The position numbers and the translations under genes are program-made. A stretch of 34,210 nucleotides of DNA from NCBI GenBank assembly GCA_001275005.1, contig JWZX01003332.1, forward strand, positions 1-34,210, read 5' to 3'. Of the stretch, positions 28,201-34,210 are shown in pieces. Below the pieces are notes generated by a model that had not been told where the DNA came from, did no database searches, and was given only the letters and a program-made list of their open reading frames with translations. Every line of letters starts with the position of its first letter. Position 1 is the first letter of the stretch. This DNA is from Chrysochromulina tobinii (lineage: Eukaryota; Haptophyta; Prymnesiales; Chrysochromulinaceae).

Positions 28201-28691
28201 GGTCGTCGGGCTGTGGCAACGGAAGCATGGATGATTCGTGGCACATACGCATGCGACCCGCACGCATCGCCGCCTCCAGCGTCACCAGATGTAGCCGCTC
28301 CTCGTGGCCACAGACCTTGGATTCGAGGGCCTCCTTCCATTCACACACGCACAGCGCCAATCGTGCGCCGCAGTCGGCAATCATGGACTGGAGCCTCGCC
28401 TCGGGTGCAGCGGGATCAATCGGAACCACGACACCACCGGCCGACGCGATGCCGAGAAAGGCTATGACGACTGCGGGAGATTCGTCGCAAAAGCTCACGA
28501 TCGGACAGCCTCGGTGCAGGCCCGCCTCATGAAGACCCAGCCCAGGCGGCGACAGCCATATCGGCAAGATCACGATACGTCAGCTGAATCGACGAACCTG
28601 CATCTCGGTCGTGGTGCACGAGCGCGCATGCCGACGGCTGTGCAGTGACGAATGCGTGGAAGTCGGCCAAGCACGTGGACGCCTTCCCCAT
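25271..28691 (-). CDS. NRPS-like adenylation-carrier protein with C-terminal ankyrin repeats (one frameshift)
   Basis: About 1,139 residues if one frameshift is bridged. An ATP-dependent adenylation domain activates a carboxylic or amino acid: A3 YTSGSTGRPKAVLVTHG (~170-190), A5 NTYGVTE (~325), A7 RTGD (~455), A8 GRIDAQIKLRGIRVELGEIE and A10 GGKLLR with its Lys (~568). A carrier domain follows, NFWELGGTSLIAV (~630), whose Ser takes a phosphopantetheine arm. From about residue 730 to 1060 there are ankyrin repeats (for example TALHRAAAGGCAASLALLL). There is no condensation, reductase or thioesterase domain. The domain order recalls AASDH/ACSF4-type proteins, except that these carry a beta propeller. 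A (GS)n-encoding GCTGCC repeat interrupts the A domain. The first ~50 residues (from ATG 28691, through LTYRDLADMAVAAW) lie in another frame; one extra G near 28536-28543 accounts for the shift. The substrate is unknown. Confidence 0.82.
27355..27424 (-). repeat. GCTGCC hexamer repeat inside the adenylation domain
   Basis: A run of gctgccgctgcc-type units encodes a Gly/Ser-only linker of about 25 residues on the minus strand, inserted between the A6 and A7 regions, where the family is normally structured. It is probably variable in length. Confidence 0.85.
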
Positions 28692-29066
28692 ATTGAGGAA
28701 TTTCGTTGGCGACACAGAAACTAGCGAAAGCAAGCAAGCACGCACAGAAACAGGTGCAACAGGTGGTCAGTTTCGTCGCGTCCCCCGCGCGCGCTCTCCA
28801 CACCACAGTCTCAACGGACGGCTCCGCACCCTGGTTCACACAAGTACCGGTACGTTGTCACTGTACTCGCGCTCGACATCGCGAGATCTACGCGCCTACA
28901 GTGCCGGTACACATCAACACAGCAACTCCGGCCTCCCCTCCCAGCCAACCGGTCCGCCGGGCGTGACGCGACTGCGACTTCGTCAATTTCGCCTACGCTT
29001 TCGAGCCGACGAGGCGTGCGTCAACAACTCGTTCCCGACATGCCTGATGACCTGCTGCATGAAAGC
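28692..29066. other. Intergenic region between MGST3 and the NRPS-like gene
   Basis: This 375-base gap between two minus-strand genes carries a 20-base motif (aaagcaagcaagcacgcaca at 28727-28746) that recurs identically upstream of the MGST3-like gene. The rest has no recognised feature. Confidence 0.45.
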
Positions 29067-29519
29067 TCACCACCAGCGCAGCATCGATCCCGCGAGAGAG
29101 GTGCTCGTATACATGCAAGCGAGGATACCAAGCCACTTGAGCCCTCCGCCCCTCTTGTACCGCGCCGTCTTCACGTCGAGCGACATGTCCGAGTAGCCCA
29201 CCATGTAGAAGTAGCAGCCGGCAAGGTAGAGGCAGAAGCCGACCGCCGCCACCTTGGGGTGCTTCAGGCCTCCGAGAAGGGACATAGTCTGCATAGACGA
29301 AAGGCTCTCAAACATATTCTGGTGGCCACGCTGCACGCGGTTGAACGCATCAGCCTCCTTGTGATAACCCGGTGTGGCGTACAGATTGGGGTACTGCACG
29401 TCATTCTTCTTTCGCGCCTTCATCACAGGAATACCCATCATGGTCGTCACGACAAAGCTTCCGACTCCGACGGCGAGCGCGACATATCCGTAGTCACCTG
29501 GCACTTGGAGCGTGTACAT
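29067..29519 (-). CDS. MGST3: Microsomal glutathione S-transferase 3-like (MAPEG family)
   Basis: A 150-residue protein with four membrane helices, matching MGST3 (human 152 residues) in length and layout. The signature region KARKKNDVQYPNLYAT (34-49) and FNRVQRGHQN (59-68) is the conserved glutathione-binding loop of MAPEG enzymes, and a Tyr-rich helix (YLAGCYFYMVGYS, 98-110) follows. Such enzymes conjugate or reduce lipid hydroperoxides and other electrophiles with glutathione in the ER or other membranes. The frame is open to 29708, but the upstream residues look non-coding; the ATG at 29519 (MYTLQVPGDYGYV) gives the family's normal length. It lies downstream of the R3H gene on the same strand. 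Confidence 0.93.
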   Translation of the reverse strand: MYTLQVPGDYGYVALAVGVGSFVVTTMMGIPVMKARKKNDVQYPNLYATPGYHKEADAFNRVQRGHQNMFESLSSMQTMSLLGGLKHPKVAAVGFCLYLAGCYFYMVGYSDMSLDVKTARYKRGGGLKWLGILACMYTSTSLAGSMLRWW

Positions 29520-30073
29520 GGCGCTTCTTGTTCTCCTTGTCTCGGAAGCACGGACCCGTCGGAGGACCTCCGACAAGTTTTCTGCCCGCAAGTTCTGGAC
29601 GTTTTTAATTAGAGAGTTTCTTCTCATGCAAAGCAAGCAAGCACGCACACCTACCAAAACCACAGTTTTCACACCACGGATATTAATATCGAATGGAAAG
29701 CGAAACACTATGCACGAACAACATCCGGCCGCGCCTAGTACGTCGTTTCACATGTCAGTTTGTCAGTCCTCGAGTCCGGTCGTCCGCCGGTGACGACACA
29801 CAGCGGCGCGGCATCTCGACATCGGAAGAAGAACCCAAGCAGAAGCACCATCCTGCATCATGTACTCTCTCTCGCCATCTTGATGCACGCAGTGTATGAG
29901 ACGGCGATGGACCTCGGGGGCCTAGTCTTCGGTCGGCGTGCGCTGCCTTGCGGTCTAATCAGCCACTCAAATCAAAGCACCTCTCGCCATCAAGCGCAGC
30001 ACGCCTCTTTTTGCAAACGGTCAGTCGGCAGGCTATGCATGTCCCAAAGGCGTCACAAAGGCGACCTCTCCCT
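29520..30073. other. Intergenic region between the R3H gene and MGST3
   Basis: This 554-base gap holds the MGST3 promoter and the R3H gene 3' UTR. The second copy of the 20-base motif lies at 29630-29649, and an AT-rich block (ggatattaatatcgaatgg) at 29679-29697. No gene is recognised. Confidence 0.45.
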
Positions 30074-33000
30074 CTACTTCTCTTTGTCGTTGTCCTCGTC
30101 GTCGTCCTCCTCGTCGTCCTCCTCATCGTCCTCATCGTCGTCATCCGCGTTCTCGTCTTCGTTCAGCAACAGGGCGAAAGCATTCGCCGCGGGCCTATTC
30201 GACGGCTTCTCCGCCTTCAGTTTCTCTGCGGCCGTGTGCGCCGCCATGCGCCGCGCCTTTGCCACCTCGGCCGCCGTGGGTGCGGGCGGCGCGGGCGCGG
30301 GTACGGGAGCCGTCTTGGGCATCGGCGCCTTGAGCTCGCCCTTATCCACCTTGTCTTGAAGCCAAGCTTTGCCAGCCTCGAGCCACGCAGCGCGGCCAGC
30401 ATCCTTGTGCTCGGAAGTGACCACGCGCGCCGCCGTGCGGCAGGCGAGCAGAGGGTAACCGAGGGCCTGAAGCTCAGTCACTAGGGTGTGGTCAGTTGGA
30501 GCGCCGCCGAGCGCGCGGTCGAGTGACGTGTTGCTGCCGTCGGCTGCGGCGGCGCTGGCGCTCTCAGCGGCAGCGGGCTGCTCGCGCTTCTTGTTCGACA
30601 ACGGAGAAGGCACGGGAGGGTCGAGCTCCGTGGCGCCGTCGCGGGCACCGGCGCCGCTGCGGCCCTCGACGCTCGCGCGCGTCTCGCCGCCGCTGTGAGG
30701 TTCGGCGCGCCGGCGCTCCTCGGCGGCGCCGCCGCTTCCTCCCTTATTAGGAAGCTCGCGCCAGCCTTGTCTGAGTGGCGGCGAATCGGGCGCGTCGTCG
30801 CGACGAAGGCTGTCCCACGAGCGCGGCGAGGCGGCGGCGCCACCCGCCTTGGCGGGAGAAATGGCGCCCCCGGGTCCCGGGCTGCTTTCACCTTCGGTCG
30901 CGGCCGTCTTCCCCGCGGGAGGAGGGAGCCCTCCGCCTATGCCCGGAGGCGGCAGGCGAGCGGGGGGAGGCAGCCCCGTTCCGGGAGGCGGGGGGGCTCC
31001 ACCAATCCCCGGCGGAGGTAGCCCCCCAATCCCCGGCGGTGGCAGCCCCCCAATCCCAGGCGGTGGCAGCCTCCCACCGGGAGGTGGCAGCCCCCCCCCC
31101 GGGAGGTGGCAGTCCCCCCCCGGGAGGTGGCAGCCCCCCCCCTGGCGGTGGCAGTCCCTTTGGCGGCGGCAGCCCTCCGCCTTTGGGTGTGAACGAATCG
31201 GCGCCGCCCTGGGCGATCAAGAGCTCGATGGCTTGTGCCACGTGGCCACCAGTCGATTGCAGCGCAAAGGCGGCCTGGTCCGGCGTGAAGCCGAGCGCCG
31301 CCACCTCGAGGATAGCAGGGGGAAGCGGCACAGAGGCCTGGGGCGGCGGCGGCAGCGCGGGTGGCATCGACGCAAGGCCAGGTGGCAAGCCCGGCGCTGT
31401 GTTGAGCGATCCGCCGCCGGCCGCGAGCGCTGTGTTGTGCGCTGGCTTCTTGTTTGTGGCCCACGGTGGCGGCACGACCCTAAAGGAGCCGCGCATGCCG
31501 CCACCGAGAGCGTCGAGGGCTGCGCGCGCTGCGCCGAGCGCCTCAAAGGCAAGCGTCACCTTGGGCGCGGAGCCGTCCGGCGGGGGCGGCCCGAGGCGAA
31601 CAGAATAGTCGCCCGAGAGCGCGCGCAGCGTCGTCGCCATCGCCGCCTGCGAGCACTGCACGTCGACCAGGTCGATGCAGTACTCGGCAAGCCCCCCTCC
31701 GAATCCATAGCCCGCGGCGGCGCCCGACGGGCCGCTGGCGTGTGGAGCGCCCGAGGTGGCCTGTGTGATCAGGCTCTCGGCCACGCGCCCCGCCGACAGG
31801 AGCGTCGTCGGCGTGCGGAAGAGGTCTACGTGGCGGCGAGGCTCATTGTCATACGACTGCGTCGAGATGTTGTAGGCCTTGGCCATTTCGTGAACCACGC
31901 CGCGCTGCTGCTTCGTCATCGCAGGCAGGCTCTCACGCCGCGCGTCGCCGCGGCAGAAGGCGCTCAGGAGCTCGTCTACCTGGCGGACCCACGCCGGCTG
32001 TGCCTTGGCGACCGCGAGTGACTCGACACTGAAGCCCATCGACGTACCTGTCGCGAAGCTCGACGGGTCGTTGGGGTCACGTCCAATGGCCGCTGCGAAG
32101 GCGGCGAGACGGTGGCCGCTGCCCTCGCCACCGGCCGCCGACGGCGTCGTTGCGGGCGCGGGGGGGCGCGCCGTCGTGGGCTCTACGGCGGCGAGCACGG
32201 CGTTGAGGCTGCTGCTCATCGGGGGCAGGATCGCGCCTGATAGCGCCGGGGCGGCCGGGCGCGGCGCGGGCTGAGGCAGTGAGGGGAAGGGGTTGACACT
32301 CGGCAACGTCAAGACAGCGTGGGTGCCTGCGGCGGCTGCCCACTCGCCGCGCGCGTTGCGGCCTGTCGCGTGGGCGGGTAGGAGGTCGTCATCGACCATG
32401 GTGAGCCCACCACTCGCTGACTGCATCACTGGAGGCGCGAGCAGTGCGCCCGGCAGGAGCGGCTGGGGCACACCTGTGGACGCGCGCGCCGCGCCGCCCG
32501 CTGCCATGCCGCCTGCCGCGACACTGCTCGCGCCGCTGCTCGCGCCGCTGGCGGCGCGGGCTCCGTAGCGCGAGTTTGCATACAGCGATTCCAGTAAAGC
32601 AGTGGCCGTGGCGCGGATGTCGGCGACGTTGGGGAGAGGCGCCGCCTTCTTATATTCCTCTCGATGGCGATAGGCGTACAGCACGTCGGCGCCTCCGAGC
32701 CTGTGCTTGGTCAAGTGCTCGTCGAGCGCCGCGCACTCCGTCTCGAGGAGCTCGCGTCTCGAAAAGGGATGCTCGAAACGGCCCGTCGAGATCAGGTAGG
32801 TGGCGAGGGGTCGAGGGTCATAGTAGTCACTCTCGGTCTCGTGCGTGAGGCTCAGGTCGGGAGGCAGCCGAAAGGGCGGTTGCCGGAGCATCCGGAGCGG
32901 TTCTAAGGTGATCGGGTCCGTCGTCGTCAGCCGACGCCACCATTGCTTCCCTAAAGGTGCGCTGCCCTTGCCACCGCCAGTGGCCGCCGCAGCCGTTTCG

Positions 33001-34196
33001 GACTCATTCTCGGTGGTTTTCTCGGTGGCACCCGCTGCGGCCGCCACAGCGGCGCCCTCTGAGACCTCTCTGCTGAAGCTGTCGCCCTTTCCGCGGCCCT
33101 TGCCGCGCTCCCCCCGCCCCTCGCCCTTGGCGGGGCGAGGGGCGGCACCCTCACCTTTGCCTTTGGCATGCCGCCGCTCCGAACGTCCGCCATTGGACAC
33201 CTCCGCCGCCGCCGGGACCTCGGCCGTCGTCGTCTCCGCAGCGGCCGGAGTGAGCAACTGAGGTGGCGTCGTCGCGCCCTCGTCCTCCGCCACATCCCTG
33301 AGGTGACGTCGATGTGGCCGGAGGTGGCCAGCGCCCACAACAGCGCCCTCGTCCTCGGCCACCTCTTGCCCAGCTGCCTCGCCTGGAGCGCCCTGTTTGC
33401 GCCGAGTCCGTTCCCGCCGCTTGCGGGGGCTGCCCTCGCCGCTGCCCTCGCCGCCGCCCTCGCCGCCTGCATCGTCCGCCTCGGCCACCGCACCCGTATC
33501 GCCCCCTCCGCCCCCTCCTCCTCCGCCGCCGCCATCGCCGCCTCTGCCATCACCGCCGGCGCCTTCGGTATCGGGTGCGACGTTGCCGACACCGCCCTTG
33601 CCAGTGCCACGCCCTCCGCCCTTGGTAGGGCTGCGCCCTTCGCCCTTGCTCCCCTTGCTACCACGCCCCTCGCCCTTGGAAGGAGGGGCGCCCCCGCTCG
33701 CGGCTTGGGAAACGCCCGACACGACGCGTGCCGCCACGACGCTACCCTCGGCACCACCCTTGGGACCGCGCGCGCCGCCCTTGGGATCGCCCTCGGCGCC
33801 CTCGCGCGGGCTCGCCACCGTCGCTGCGCCGCCCTCGCCACCACCGCCCTCGGCGCCACCACCGCCGCTGCCGCTGGCCTTGCGCCCGCTACGACGGCGG
33901 CCGCGCCCGCTGCCATCGGGGCTCTCCCCTTCCACAGCGCTGTGGCAGGCTGCCTCGGCCTCGGCTGTCTTGTCGGCCTCGGCGATGCCGACGGCGCCGA
34001 CGCTCCCCTTGCCACTCCGTCCGCCGCGCGGGCGGCCGCCCTTGCTGCCGCCACCGCCGCCCTCAGCTGCCTCCGCCTCGGTCGTCTCCGGAGGGAGCGA
34101 GACCGCACCTCCCTCCGAACTCACTCCCTTGATCGCATAATGACCATCACCGGTAGCCGCCGCCCGCACCAGCGACGCCGGCGGCCCACCGGCCAC
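30074..34196 (-). CDS. U-box-like / R3H / UBA multidomain protein (5' end beyond window; one frameshift)
   Basis: About 1,373 residues are seen once a single-base shift is bridged; the frame stays open to the right edge and begins there with GTG, so the true start is probably outside. The N-terminal ~420 residues are Gly/Lys/Glu-rich low complexity. Then come a RING/U-box-like module (DPITLEPLRMLRQPPFRLPP to the LDEHLTKHRLGG segment, ~422-519), an R3H nucleic-acid-binding domain (LPAMTKQQRGVVHEMAKAYN, ~750-800), a UBA domain (ALGFTPDQAAFALQSTGGHV, ~960-995) and GGGLPPP repeats. After the shift there are SPRSWDSLRRDD, a second UBA-like helix set (LVTELQALGYPLLACRTAA, ~1245) and a very acidic tail. 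R3H binds single-stranded nucleic acid and U-box/UBA point to ubiquitin, so a ubiquitin-linked RNA-binding role is inferred. Two separate frames (30888-34196 and 30074-30613) would otherwise be read as two genes. Confidence 0.75.
30086..30165 (-). repeat. Acidic-tail microsatellite
   Basis: A run of tcg/tcc/tca triplets on the + strand encodes a tail of almost pure Asp and Glu at the C-terminus of the R3H protein. Acidic tails are common in nucleic-acid-associated proteins. Confidence 0.75.
31040..31190 (-). repeat. 21-base GGGLPPP repeats with a C10 run
   Basis: Tandem units of 21 bases (seven codons) encode GGGLPPP. The unit at 31080-31101 is 22 bases long because its C run is 10 rather than 9 (31091-31100). 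This single extra base shifts the downstream reading frame. Confidence 0.9.
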
Positions 34197-34210
34197 GCCG
34201 CTAGGCGGCG

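Noticed and set aside
30074-30613. A separate small gene for an acidic-tailed protein
   Set aside because: Its first codon is GTG and the same frame is open without a stop back to the GGGLPPP repeat of the R3H gene, where a one-base indel in C10 joins the two. It is better read as the C-terminus of that gene.
33397-34140. A 247-residue Pro-rich + strand frame opposite the R3H gene, and similar frames nearby
   Set aside because: These are antisense shadows of Gly/Ala-rich codons. The minus strand carries recognisable U-box-like, R3H and UBA motifs.
1-34210. tRNA, rRNA or other structured RNA genes
   Set aside because: I scanned for cloverleaf-like arms and conserved rRNA segments and saw none. 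A covariance-model search would be needed to exclude small RNAs.

Overview
The window is GC-rich, gene-dense nuclear DNA from a eukaryotic alga. A chlorophyll a/c-type light-harvesting protein of the fucoxanthin family, the spliceosomal protein SF3B3, a CTDSPL2-type phosphatase, ANKRD39, an MGST3-type MAPEG enzyme and a P2X-like channel sit together, which rules out bacteria, plastid DNA and viruses. The high GC content, short intergenic gaps, near absence of introns and FCP-type antenna protein best fit a haptophyte (Chrysochromulina/Emiliania/Isochrysis type). A GC-rich stramenopile such as a pelagophyte is the main alternative. The organism call is inference.

Layout, left to right: (1) 414-1622 (+) nucleotide-sugar transporter; (2) 1799-1952 a tandem 78-bp repeat; (3) 1989-5150 (-) a large low-complexity protein with an N-terminal Cys-rich, zinc-finger-like segment; (4) 5483-6130 (-) a light-harvesting protein; (5) 6665-9013 (-) a long coiled-coil protein; (6) 9165-9911 (+) ANKRD39; (7) 10252-11499 (+) a CTDSPL2-like phosphatase with a polyQ tract; (8) 12071-13627 (-) an EF-hand protein with Sfi1-like repeats; (9) 14460-18068 (-) SF3B3; (10) 18337-19300 (+) a broken DEDD exonuclease; (11) 19766-21155 (-) a protein kinase interrupted by one clear 91-bp GT-AG intron; (12) 21463-23916 (-) a P2X-like channel fused to an EF-hand and a C2 domain; (13) 24109-24957 (+) an unknown protein ending in a 2H-phosphoesterase-like motif; (14) 25271-28691 (-) an adenylation/carrier protein with C-terminal ankyrin repeats, carrying one frameshift; (15) 29067-29519 (-) an MGST3-like enzyme; (16) 30074-34196 and beyond (-) a U-box-like/R3H/UBA protein whose frame is shifted at a C10 run.

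There is no operon or pathway cluster. The genes are housekeeping (splicing, transcription, glycosylation, detoxification), photosynthetic (antenna) or signalling (kinase, Ca2+ proteins, channel), and neighbours are unrelated in function. Several closely spaced divergent pairs (for example 9013/9165, 18068/18337 and 23916/24109) probably share short bidirectional promoters.

The most unusual items are the P2X-EF-C2 fusion, the A-T-ankyrin synthetase, a 25-nt perfect complementarity between the light-harvesting mRNA and the neighbouring low-complexity mRNA, a repeat family whose copy supplies the end of the ANKRD39 reading frame, and three genes with frame disruptions. Those disruptions may be real or may be sequencing errors at homopolymers. 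Several long open frames begin with non-ATG codons, so the starts given here were moved to the first credible ATG.
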